Below are positions 1-5,945 of a DNA stretch of 5,945 bases, one piece after another. A model generated the notes under the pieces. The model made no database searches. It was not told the DNA's origin and was given only the letters and a program-made list of their open reading frames with translations. Source of the DNA: Oscillospiraceae bacterium (GTDB lineage Bacteria > Bacillota > Clostridia > UMGS1883); NCBI GenBank assembly GCA_022508735.1, contig JAFLUQ010000132.1, forward strand, positions 1 through 5,945, read 5' to 3'. Positions within the stretch are counted from its first letter, which is position 1. Each line of letters opens with the position of its first letter. Position numbers and translations under genes: made by a program.

Positions 1-1312
1 ATTCAACGTCAGTAGTCGTCTCGGTAAGCTCTATTTCTATGTATTCATGCGGAACTTTATTCCTGTCAATGATCTCAATGATATGCTCCAGAAGGTCCAT
101 ATCTGAAAGGTGGCGACGAGAAAGATTGACTGATATGCGCACAACATTCTTGCCGCTGTCGAGCCATCTTCTGATGTCCTTGCAAACAGCGTCAAGTATA
201 TAGAAATCGAGTTTGCATATATCAAGCCCCTGTTCAAGAACAGGAATAAACTCTCCGGGCGGCACCAGCTTTCCGTCATGCATCCAGCGGCACAGGGCCT
301 CCGCACCCGCGATATATCCGCCATCAATGGCAATCTTCGGTTGATAGTAAACAAGAAATTCTCCGTCCTCAAGAGCTTTCGGAAAAATAGCGGAAATATT
401 ATTATTATGCTCGCTTTCTGCGAGAAGCTCATCATTGAAATACACAACATCTGTCTGTGAGGAATTTTTTGCAAGCTGAGAAGCCAGACTTACGCGATCC
501 ATGATATCTGTCGGAAGCATGACGCTGCCATTATCCTTGATTACGTATACGCCCGCAGTTGCAGCGAGAAATATATGTTCACCGCTGTTTTCATCATAAA
601 TAACGTTTACACCGCTGAGTATATCAAGGACAGACTGAAGCTTGTCGCTTTTTATAAGCGTTAAAAAGTTGTCTCCTCCCACTCTGCAAATAAATTCATT
701 TTCGTCGTCAAGAAGTTCATTGATAAGCCCGATAAACTTTATCATTACAAATGTTCCGTTTTTGCGACCAACATTCTGATTTACAACAGAAAAGTGCTTA
801 AGATTAAAACGGACAACGGTAAATTGTTTTATTTGCCCAGATCTGCACAATGTCTTAGCGCATTTCATAAATTGTCTTAAATTATATATGTTGAGCTCAC
901 TGTCATAGTAAGTCATACGATGAGCAAATTTGAGAAGTCTTGATTTACCGCTGATCGTGCTGAGCAACGCGATAAATGTATGGATCCGGCCTCGCTCTTC
1001 TTCTGTCCACTCCGTTTCTCCTTCTATAGGGTAGACATTATAAATTATGACCATTTCATCTACAGCAGTAACACGTTCGCATATACAGTTTTTTTCACAT
1101 GCTTTTCCGCTATCATAAAAGCAGGTTATATTAGACAACCCGAGCCGTTCGGAAGCTTCATTTTCGTATACTGCAGCTTCGACCTTTCCCAATCTCAGAA
1201 TATCGCATAACCCGGCAATAACTTCAAAATTTTTTTGGGGATCAGCCTCGGGGAGCTGATGTAATTTACATATAGAGTTTTCAAGAGCTGTCAAATATTC
1301 GGTGGTATTCAT
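1..1312 (-). CDS. GGDEF-EAL domain protein, probable cyclic di-GMP phosphodiesterase (C-terminus cut off by window edge)
   Basis: I translated this frame by hand: it is open from the ATG at 1312 to base 1, giving 437 residues with no stop. Residues 1-125 form an N-terminal region I do not recognise, with cysteines at 15, 36, 64, 72, 76 and 78. Residues about 130-295 match a GGDEF domain, but the signature reads GGDNF (212-216) and the upstream metal-site stretch reads FNLKHF (169-174) instead of the usual D-x-D pattern. No RxxD inhibitory site precedes it. Residues from about 306 are an EAL domain: YYQPK (322-326), EAL (338-340) followed by CRW, FIP (355-357), SVNLS with Asn396, and ELTE with Glu428. 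The later EAL metal residues lie outside the window. Family knowledge says EAL domains hydrolyse cyclic di-GMP to pGpG; a degenerate GGDEF often serves as a regulatory GTP-binding module. I see no transmembrane segment or signal peptide, so it is probably cytoplasmic. The gene is visibly more AT-rich than its neighbours. Confidence 0.9.
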   Translation of the reverse strand, partial: MNTTEYLTALENSICKLHQLPEADPQKNFEVIAGLCDILRLGKVEAAVYENEASERLGLSNITCFYDSGKACEKNCICERVTAVDEMVIIYNVYPIEGETEWTEEERGRIHTFIALLSTISGKSRLLKFAHRMTYYDSELNIYNLRQFMKCAKTLCRSGQIKQFTVVRFNLKHFSVVNQNVGRKNGTFVMIKFIGLINELLDDENEFICRVGGDNFLTLIKSDKLQSVLDILSGVNVIYDENSGEHIFLAATAGVYVIKDNGSVMLPTDIMDRVSLASQLAKNSSQTDVVYFNDELLAESEHNNNISAIFPKALEDGEFLVYYQPKIAIDGGYIAGAEALCRWMHDGKLVPPGEFIPVLEQGLDICKLDFYILDAVCKDIRRWLDSGKNVVRISVNLSRRHLSDMDLLEHIIEIIDRNKVPHEYIEIELTETTTDVE

Positions 1313-1317
1313 ACATT

Positions 1318-1324
1318 TCTCCTT
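1318..1324 (-). promoter_or_regulatory. Ribosome binding site that decides the start of the GGDEF-EAL gene
   Basis: The minus strand reads AAGGAGA, with six bases between GGAG and the ATG at 1312. A second ATG at 1316 lies only two bases from GGAG and opens a frame that stops after 11 codons, so 1312 is the start. Confidence 0.8.
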
Positions 1325-1325
1325 C

Positions 1326-1360
1326 AAATACAGGCGTTGATCCATATCAGATTTGTATTT
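1326..1360 (-). other. 5'-UTR inverted repeat directly before the ribosome binding site
   Basis: In the predicted leader of the GGDEF-EAL gene, AAATACA (1360-1354 on the minus strand) is the exact reverse complement of TGTATTT (1332-1326). The 21-base loop holds a second small hairpin, TGAT-ATGG-ATCA. The 3' arm ends one base before the Shine-Dalgarno sequence. The pairing is AT-rich and weak, so it may be chance. It does not match the consensus of a cyclic di-GMP riboswitch that I know. Confidence 0.3.
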
Positions 1361-1381
1361 TTAAATAAAATGACCAATATT

Positions 1382-1410
1382 ATTATAACAAATTCTTTAA
1401 AATATGTCAA
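1382..1410 (-). promoter_or_regulatory. Consensus sigma-A promoter of the GGDEF-EAL gene
   Basis: On the minus strand a perfect TTGACA (1410-1405) is followed after exactly 17 bases by a perfect TATAAT (1387-1382). Both hexamers match the housekeeping consensus at all positions. The stretch just upstream of -35 (about 1411-1431) is rich in A and T and resembles an UP element. The expected transcription start is near 1375, giving a leader of about 60 bases before the ATG at 1312. The promoter sits in the only sizeable intergenic gap, so the gene is probably transcribed on its own. Confidence 0.88.
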
Positions 1411-1413
1411 CAG

Positions 1414-1460
1414 AAAAATAACTTTAAAATGTACAAATGTCTTTGCTGTTATCAAAGTTA
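1414..1460 (-). terminator. Possible weak terminator of rlmD
   Basis: TAACTTT (1460-1454 on the minus strand, including the TAA stop) is the exact complement of AAAGTTA (1425-1419), which is followed at once by five T residues (1418-1414). The loop is 28 bases and contains a small CAAA-GACA-TTTG pairing. A competing short hairpin is CTTTG (1457-1453) with CAAAG (1445-1441). The stem is entirely AT-rich apart from one pair, so intrinsic termination here would be weak; the position and T-run are the main support. Confidence 0.35.
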
Positions 1461-2804
1461 AATTTCTTCCCTTGCAATCAATCCTACACACTCCACGTGC
1501 GGCGTATGCGGGAACTGATCGAATGGAGTTACCTCCCGCAGTTTATAGCCCAATTCGGCAAGGAGCTTACAGTCGCGGGCAAAGGTGGCAGGGTTGCAGG
1601 AAACATAAACTATGCGCTTTGGCTCCATTCCGGCGGCGGCGCGGAGCAGGCCTTCCTCGCAGCCCTTGCGCGGTGGATCAAGGACGACGACATCGGCTTT
1701 TTCGCCGTCGCCTATCAGCACAGGACAGACCTCCTCGGCCTTACCGCAGTGGAATTCGGCATTCGTAATGCCGTTCATCTCCGCATTTTTGCGAGCATTA
1801 TCTACGGCCTCGGGAACGATCTCTACACCTATGACTTTTCCGGCATTTTTTGCCAGATACAGCCCTATGGTCCCGACGCCGCAGTAGAGGTCAAAAACGG
1901 TTTCCTTCCCGGTAAGGCCGCAGTACTCGGCGGCCTTGTCGTAGAGCTTTTTCGTAGTATCAGGATTGACCTGATAAAAACTCTTGTAGTGGATTTTATA
2001 TGAAACATCACCGATCTTGTCAATGATATAGTCGCGTCCAAAAAGGATCTTCTGCTTTTCGCCCAAAATGAGGTTCGTCCTTTTCGGGTTAATATTCAGC
2101 ACAATTCCGGCTAAAAACGGATATTTTTTTGCAATAACTGCTCCGAGGGCAGCTATTTTTTTATCTTCATGTGCTGCTATTATCACGATCATGGCCTCGT
2201 CCGCTCCGGCGCGAACATATATGTGCCTGAGACACCCTTTTCCGCTTTCCTCGTCATAGGCGGAGATTCCCAGCTTTCCGGCCTCGGCAGCAACATAATT
2301 AACTATTTCGGTTATAACGGGCTTTTGCAGAGCGCAGCCGTCACAGGCCACTACGCGATGGCTGTGCGGAGCGTAAAAGCCGGCTGTGAGAAGGCCATCC
2401 CTTTCACTCACCGGATATTGAGCCTTATTGCGATAGCCCAGACTCGGCTCACTCGGCTCGCAGTCTGCCACCGGCACACTAAGGCCGCCCAGGCGCTCAA
2501 GCGCGTCTTTCACCCGGCGGGTCTTTAGCTCCAGCTGAAAAGCGTAGTCCGTCGTAAGCATGGTGCAGCCGCCGCACTTGCCAAACACCGGGCACACGGC
2601 CTCGACGCGCTTCGGCGACGGCTCAACAATACGGAGCAGCTTGCCGTAGCCGTAGCTCTTGTTTTCTTTGAGCACAAGTATTTCAGCCTTGTCACCCGGC
2701 ACCGCACCCGGCACAAAAAGGGTATAGCCATCGTCTCGACGGGCTATACCCTCACCTTCGCTGCCAACGTCGGTGACAGTTAAAATCAGTCTGTCATTTT
2801 TCAT
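1458..2804 (-). CDS. rlmD: 23S rRNA (uracil-C5)-methyltransferase, RlmD/RlmCD (RumA) family
   Basis: This enzyme uses S-adenosylmethionine to make 5-methyluridine in 23S rRNA. In E. coli RlmD modifies U1939; Gram-positive relatives (RlmCD) often modify both U747 and U1939, and the sequence does not tell which applies here. The 448 residues fit the family length. Residues 1-60 form a TRAM RNA-binding domain. Cys71, Cys77, Cys80 and probably Cys157 ligate a [4Fe-4S] cluster. YQVN (277-280) and DLYCGVGTIG (305-314) belong to the SAM-binding Rossmann fold. LDPPRKGC (375-382), the SCNP motif with nucleophile Cys403, and Glu438 in HVEC as general base complete the active site. All key residues are present, so it should be active in the cytoplasm. 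The ATG at 2804 has an AAAGGA site seven bases upstream. It begins 26 bases after the glycosidase gene, with no promoter seen, so they are probably cotranscribed. TrmA-type tRNA enzymes are the main alternative but usually lack the Fe-S cysteines and TRAM domain. Confidence 0.95.
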   Translation of the reverse strand: MKNDRLILTVTDVGSEGEGIARRDDGYTLFVPGAVPGDKAEILVLKENKSYGYGKLLRIVEPSPKRVEAVCPVFGKCGGCTMLTTDYAFQLELKTRRVKDALERLGGLSVPVADCEPSEPSLGYRNKAQYPVSERDGLLTAGFYAPHSHRVVACDGCALQKPVITEIVNYVAAEAGKLGISAYDEESGKGCLRHIYVRAGADEAMIVIIAAHEDKKIAALGAVIAKKYPFLAGIVLNINPKRTNLILGEKQKILFGRDYIIDKIGDVSYKIHYKSFYQVNPDTTKKLYDKAAEYCGLTGKETVFDLYCGVGTIGLYLAKNAGKVIGVEIVPEAVDNARKNAEMNGITNAEFHCGKAEEVCPVLIGDGEKADVVVLDPPRKGCEEGLLRAAAGMEPKRIVYVSCNPATFARDCKLLAELGYKLREVTPFDQFPHTPHVECVGLIAREEI

Positions 2805-2830
2805 TGCGTAATCCTTTCAGATAAGCTCTT

Positions 2831-4768
2831 CTACAAGGTTACAATTTTATCATCACTGCGCTCCAGCTCGACAATGACAAAGCCGAGCGGCTCTACCCTG
2901 AGCTTAAGATCGCCGCCGTTATATGGGATGATTTCACCGGTCAGAGCATTCTTAACAGACTTTACGCCGTACTGCTCCAAAGAGAACGACACCGCATCTA
3001 TACCGTTGTTCATTGGATTAACGGCCACCAGCACAGTGCCGTTTTCAGCCTCGTTTCCAAATACATCTTTTTCGCCGGTAATGCTGCGCATATAGATAGC
3101 AATGTCCTCATAGCTGAACACGCCGAGAAAATCGCCGGTTCTTAGGCACTTGAACTTATTTCTCAGTGCTATAAGCTCCCGATGGAATTCCAGTAAGGCT
3201 GTGTCTTCACCACCCCAGGGATAGCAGGTGCGGTTGAAGGGATCAGTGTAGCCCGCCACTCCGGCCTCGTCGCCATAATAGACGCAGGGAGCACCCGGAA
3301 TAGTCATCTGGATCGCTACAGCCATGCGCATACGCTTTTTGGCGAGCTCCAGCGCATCTTCGGGTATTCTGTAGGCAGCCTGCTGCTCACGGTTCATTCC
3401 ATCTACCGAAGGTGCTCCGCTCAGAATTGTAAGAGCGCGGGGCACATCGTGGGTAGAGATCAGGTTAAGGCAGGTATAGAGCGCCTCCTTCGGATAATTT
3501 TCGTAAAGAGCGCTGAGACGGTGCAAAAACTGCGGAGCGTCACCCCACAGGAGATAATCAAGTATCGCCCTGCGGCTCACATAGTTCATAACGGAGTCAA
3601 GGCTCTTGCCCCAGAAATACTCCCGCTGTCTGCCATAGCTTACCTTATTGCTGGCATCCTCCCATACCTCACCTATGAGCACGGCATCGCTGTCGGCCTC
3701 TTTGAGTGACTTTCTTATTTCCTTTATAAATTCATCGGGCAGTTCATCAGCCACATCGAGCCGCCAACCGGACGCGCCGTTCTTTATCCACCGCCGTACG
3801 ATGGAATCGTCATTCCTTACTACATAATCCAGATAGCTTTCGCGCATTTCGTTGGTATTGGGAAGACTTGTGAAGCCCCACCACGACTCGTAAACATTCG
3901 GCCAATTGGTGAAGCTGTACCAGTCGTAATACGGACTGTCCTGACTCTGGTAGGCTCCGACGCTGTCATAATTGCCGTACTTATTAAAATATCTGCTGTC
4001 GTCGCCTGTGTGACTGAAAACTCCGTCAAGTATGAGACGTATGCCGTTCTCCCTGAGCAGCCCCGCCAACTCTGAAAACTCCTCATTAGTGCCGAGAAGG
4101 GGATCTATGGTTTCGTAGTCTCCGGTGTTATAGCGGTGGTTCGACTGTGACTTAAAAATGGGATTTAGATAAACCGCTGTGATCCCGAGGCTTTTCAGGT
4201 AGGGCAGCTTTTCCTTTATGCCGCTGAGGTTGCCGCCAAAGAAGTCATCGCTTGTATATTCCCCGCCAAACTGATCGGCACGGTAAAAGGGTTCATCTCC
4301 CCAATTTCGGCGAATTCCGTGAAATTCTGTATCCCGGCCGCGGCAAAAGCGATCGGGGAAGATCTGATATACTACGGCATTCTTCATCCAGTCGGGGGTT
4401 TTATAATCTTTATCGTAGACGGTTATCTGAAAAAAACGCTCGGGCTTATCCCTGTACATACAGCCCTTTCCGCCGAGAAATTCGGGATTATTGCCGCACC
4501 AGGCCACTTCTCCCGAGGCTTCGACCCTGAAGCCGTACCATACAAGACCTTCTGTCTGTGGCATTTCAACCTTACATTCGTATATGCGGTTGTTGTTTAT
4601 CTCCATAACATAGTACATCCGCACAGCCCTGTCGTTTATAACACACTCCACACTGTCCGGTATGGCGTATGATTCTATGGCCGTTCTGAGGATAACTACC
4701 GTCCCGCAGGGAACGGCACCCATTGGCTCGCGATAGGCGGCCTTTCTGGAGTTATGCTCAATATTCAA
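2831..4768 (-). CDS. GH13 alpha-glycosidase, neopullulanase/cyclomaltodextrinase type
   Basis: This is a complete 645-residue member of glycoside hydrolase family 13 (numbering from the TTG at 4768). Residues 1-115 form an N-terminal beta domain like the CBM34-type domain of neopullulanases. The catalytic barrel begins near YQIFPDRF (134-141). Region I is DGVFSHTG (248-255), region II GWRLDVADE carries Arg336 and the nucleophile Asp338, region III IGEVWED carries the acid/base Glu367, and region IV STHDVPR carries His440 and the stabilising Asp441. SLPNTN (301-306) lies at the region V position, and YYGDE (497-501) near the end of the barrel. Residues from about 545 form the C-terminal beta domain. 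There is no signal peptide, so the likely role is cytoplasmic cleavage of imported maltodextrins, cyclodextrins or pullulan fragments. The exact substrate and GH13 subfamily cannot be read from sequence. It sits between rpoC and rlmD, 26 bases before the latter. An in-frame TTG at 4774 would add two residues. Confidence 0.93.
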   Translation of the reverse strand: MNIEHNSRKAAYREPMGAVPCGTVVILRTAIESYAIPDSVECVINDRAVRMYYVMEINNNRIYECKVEMPQTEGLVWYGFRVEASGEVAWCGNNPEFLGGKGCMYRDKPERFFQITVYDKDYKTPDWMKNAVVYQIFPDRFCRGRDTEFHGIRRNWGDEPFYRADQFGGEYTSDDFFGGNLSGIKEKLPYLKSLGITAVYLNPIFKSQSNHRYNTGDYETIDPLLGTNEEFSELAGLLRENGIRLILDGVFSHTGDDSRYFNKYGNYDSVGAYQSQDSPYYDWYSFTNWPNVYESWWGFTSLPNTNEMRESYLDYVVRNDDSIVRRWIKNGASGWRLDVADELPDEFIKEIRKSLKEADSDAVLIGEVWEDASNKVSYGRQREYFWGKSLDSVMNYVSRRAILDYLLWGDAPQFLHRLSALYENYPKEALYTCLNLISTHDVPRALTILSGAPSVDGMNREQQAAYRIPEDALELAKKRMRMAVAIQMTIPGAPCVYYGDEAGVAGYTDPFNRTCYPWGGEDTALLEFHRELIALRNKFKCLRTGDFLGVFSYEDIAIYMRSITGEKDVFGNEAENGTVLVAVNPMNNGIDAVSFSLEQYGVKSVKNALTGEIIPYNGGDLKLRVEPLGFVIVELERSDDKIVTL

Positions 4769-4777
4769 TGGCAATTG

Positions 4778-4784
4778 CTCCTTT
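4778..4784 (-). promoter_or_regulatory. Ribosome binding site of the glycosidase gene, with two candidate TTG starts
   Basis: The minus strand reads AAAGGAG. It lies only three bases from the TTG at 4774 and nine bases from the in-frame TTG at 4768. No ATG lies near; the first is codon 16 (counted from 4768). The second TTG has the more usable spacing, and its product begins MNIEHNSR, which resembles the short N-termini I associate with clostridial relatives, so I prefer 4768. Confidence 0.6.
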
Positions 4785-4803
4785 ACTTGGAATATTAATT
4801 TAT

Positions 4804-4831
4804 AGGGGGCCGTCCTTACATGCGGCCCCCT
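4804..4831 (-). terminator. GC-rich hairpin after rpoC, possible terminator or attenuator
   Basis: AGGGGGCCG (4831-... to 4823 on the minus strand) pairs perfectly with CGGCCCCCT (4812-4804) over nine bases with a ten-base loop. It starts nine bases after the rpoC stop codon. The stem is very stable, but the bases that follow (ATAAATTAATATT) are AT-rich without a run of T, so it may terminate only partly and let RNA polymerase continue into the glycosidase gene, whose Shine-Dalgarno sequence lies 20 bases downstream. An RNA-processing or 3'-end protecting role is another possibility. Confidence 0.6.
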
Positions 4832-4839
4832 GTGCTTAT

Positions 4840-5945
4840 CTACTCGTCAATGTCGCTGCTTTTGAAGTTAAAATCAAGCTCCTCAAGGCCTTCAAGAGGC
4901 TCAAGTTCGCTGAGTTCGTCGATGCCGTCGGTATCTTCAATATCCATAACGTCATCAGCCACCTCATCGTCAAGGAAGCCCTCGCCCAACACGCTGTCTT
5001 CATCGTCACGATACGTTACGACGGGAGAAACTATGGGCTCATCGACCTTATCCACCTGGATCTCAACATCGCGATACATGGGAACGCCGGTACCGGCCGG
5101 GATAAGCTTACCGATGATGACATTTTCCTTAAGGCCAACCAGCGGATCGACCTTACCCTTGATGGCCGCGTCAGTCAGGACACGTGTTGTTTCCTGGAAG
5201 GAAGCGGCAGACAGGAAGGAGTCTGTTGCCAGAGCCGCCTTAGTGATACCGAGCAGCAGTTCTTTACCCACCGGCGGACGTTTGCCCTCTGCCTCATACT
5301 GCTTGACGATCTCCTGGAACTGGATGCGGTTCTCGGTCTCGCCAACAAGGTAATTACTGTCGCCCTCGTCTTCAATGCGCACCTTGCGCATCATCTGACG
5401 CACGATGACCTCAATATGCTTATCCGCGATATCAACAGCCTGAGAACGGTAAACGCTCTGTACCTCTTTTACAAGGTATTCCTGCACGGCTGTAAGGCCG
5501 TTGATACGGAGAATATCATGAGGGTTAACGCTTCCGACAGTCAGCTCGCCGCCCTTGGGAATAATGTCGCCATCCTTGACCTTAAGGGAGGAGCCGAAGG
5601 GAATCGGAACGGATATACTCTGAGGAATCTCTTCGCTTTCATCGGTCACGATAACGGTAACCTTCTGCTTTTCACGCTGAATGGTGACTTTACCGCCGAT
5701 ATCAGAGATAATGGCCACGCCCTTGGGCTTTCTGGCTTCGAAAAGCTCCTCAACACGGGGAAGACCCTGAGTGATATCGTCACCGGCAACACCGCCGGTA
5801 TGGAAGGTTCTCATCGTCAGCTGAGTGCCTGGCTCACCGATAGACTGGGCCGCGATTATGCCGACGGCCTCACCGATGTTGACAAGATCTCCGCCGCTGG
5901 CCAGGTTTGCACCGTAGCAGTGAGCGCAGACGCCGACCTTGCTGT
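4840..5945 (-). CDS. rpoC: DNA-directed RNA polymerase subunit beta', C-terminal part (N-terminus beyond window edge)
   Basis: The frame is open from the window edge (first whole codon at 5943) to the TAG at 4842-4840, giving 368 codons including the stop and 367 visible residues, about the last third of a clostridial RpoC. The visible part begins SKVGVCAHCYG, the last two cysteines of the zinc-binding site beside the active centre. GEAVGIIAAQSIGEPGTQ and LTMRTFHTGGVA are the conserved bridge-helix/trigger-loop region needed for nucleotide addition. LLGITKAAL, SFLSAASFQETTRVLTDAAI and GLKENVIIGKLIPAGTG are the invariant C-terminal segments that contact omega and the beta subunit. The protein ends in a strongly acidic tail: 25 of the last 56 residues are Asp or Glu. 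The product is an essential part of the transcription enzyme in the cytoplasm. The upstream rpoB expected in bacteria would lie outside the window. Downstream there is no rpsL, the neighbour found in many genomes. Confidence 0.98.
   Translation of the reverse strand, partial: SKVGVCAHCYGANLASGGDLVNIGEAVGIIAAQSIGEPGTQLTMRTFHTGGVAGDDITQGLPRVEELFEARKPKGVAIISDIGGKVTIQREKQKVTVIVTDESEEIPQSISVPIPFGSSLKVKDGDIIPKGGELTVGSVNPHDILRINGLTAVQEYLVKEVQSVYRSQAVDIADKHIEVIVRQMMRKVRIEDEGDSNYLVGETENRIQFQEIVKQYEAEGKRPPVGKELLLGITKAALATDSFLSAASFQETTRVLTDAAIKGKVDPLVGLKENVIIGKLIPAGTGVPMYRDVEIQVDKVDEPIVSPVVTYRDDEDSVLGEGFLDDEVADDVMDIEDTDGIDELSELEPLEGLEELDFNFKSSDIDE

Noticed and set aside
37..474. 145-residue open frame on the minus strand
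   Set aside because: It is a shifted frame of the GGDEF-EAL gene; the true frame gives clear EAL motifs across the same bases and runs off the window.
980..1210. 76-residue open frame on the plus strand
   Set aside because: It is opposite the N-terminal region of the GGDEF-EAL gene, has no convincing ribosome binding site and no known motif.
1313..1375. Cyclic di-GMP riboswitch in the leader of the GGDEF-EAL gene
   Set aside because: The leader is only about 60 bases and lacks the conserved core and paired helices of the classes I know.
1437..2003. 188-residue open frame on the plus strand
   Set aside because: It lies fully opposite rlmD, which has every family motif. Long antisense frames are common over GC-rich genes, and no domain is recognisable in it.
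3820..4672. Several open frames of 88-117 residues on both strands
   Set aside because: All overlap the GH13 gene in other frames and show no motifs.
4785..4804. Possible promoter for the glycosidase (TATAAA at the foot of the hairpin)
   Set aside because: The hexamer 17 bases upstream is GGCCGC, nothing like TTGACA, so the TATAAA is most likely just AT-rich spacer.
4820..5353. 177-residue serine-rich open frame on the plus strand
   Set aside because: It is the reverse of the acidic RpoC tail: Asp/Glu codons read backwards give Ser-rich sequence. Not a real gene.

Overview
The window looks like chromosomal DNA from a Gram-positive anaerobe of the class Clostridia, perhaps an Oscillospiraceae/Ruminococcaceae-type gut commensal. 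This is inferred from the RpoC sequence, the clostridial style of the GH13 enzyme, strong AGGAG-type ribosome binding sites and a long EAL-type signalling protein. The species cannot be fixed from the sequence alone. All four genes lie on the minus strand, so transcription runs from high to low coordinates.

Layout in the direction of transcription: (1) 5945-4840, the C-terminal third of rpoC, the RNA polymerase beta' subunit, cut by the window edge; (2) 4831-4804, a perfect 9-bp GC-rich hairpin just after the rpoC stop; (3) 4768-2831, a complete cytoplasmic GH13 alpha-glycosidase of the neopullulanase/cyclomaltodextrinase type with a TTG start; (4) 2804-1458, a complete 23S rRNA uracil-C5 methyltransferase (RlmD/RlmCD type), 26 bases after the glycosidase; (5) 1460-1313, a 145-base AT-rich intergenic region with a possible terminator, an exact consensus sigma-A promoter and a 5'-UTR hairpin; (6) 1312-1, a GGDEF-EAL protein cut by the window edge, whose GGDEF domain is degenerate while the visible EAL residues are intact.

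The glycosidase and the methyltransferase probably form a two-gene transcription unit, possibly fed by read-through from rpoC. They share no obvious biochemical pathway. The GGDEF-EAL gene has its own strong promoter, is more AT-rich than its neighbours and is probably a separate unit that breaks down cyclic di-GMP. There are no RNA genes, mobile elements, CRISPR arrays or long repeats that I can see. No stretch over 300 bases lacks a gene. I see no convincing new multi-gene system; the most interesting object is the GGDEF-EAL protein and its promoter region.
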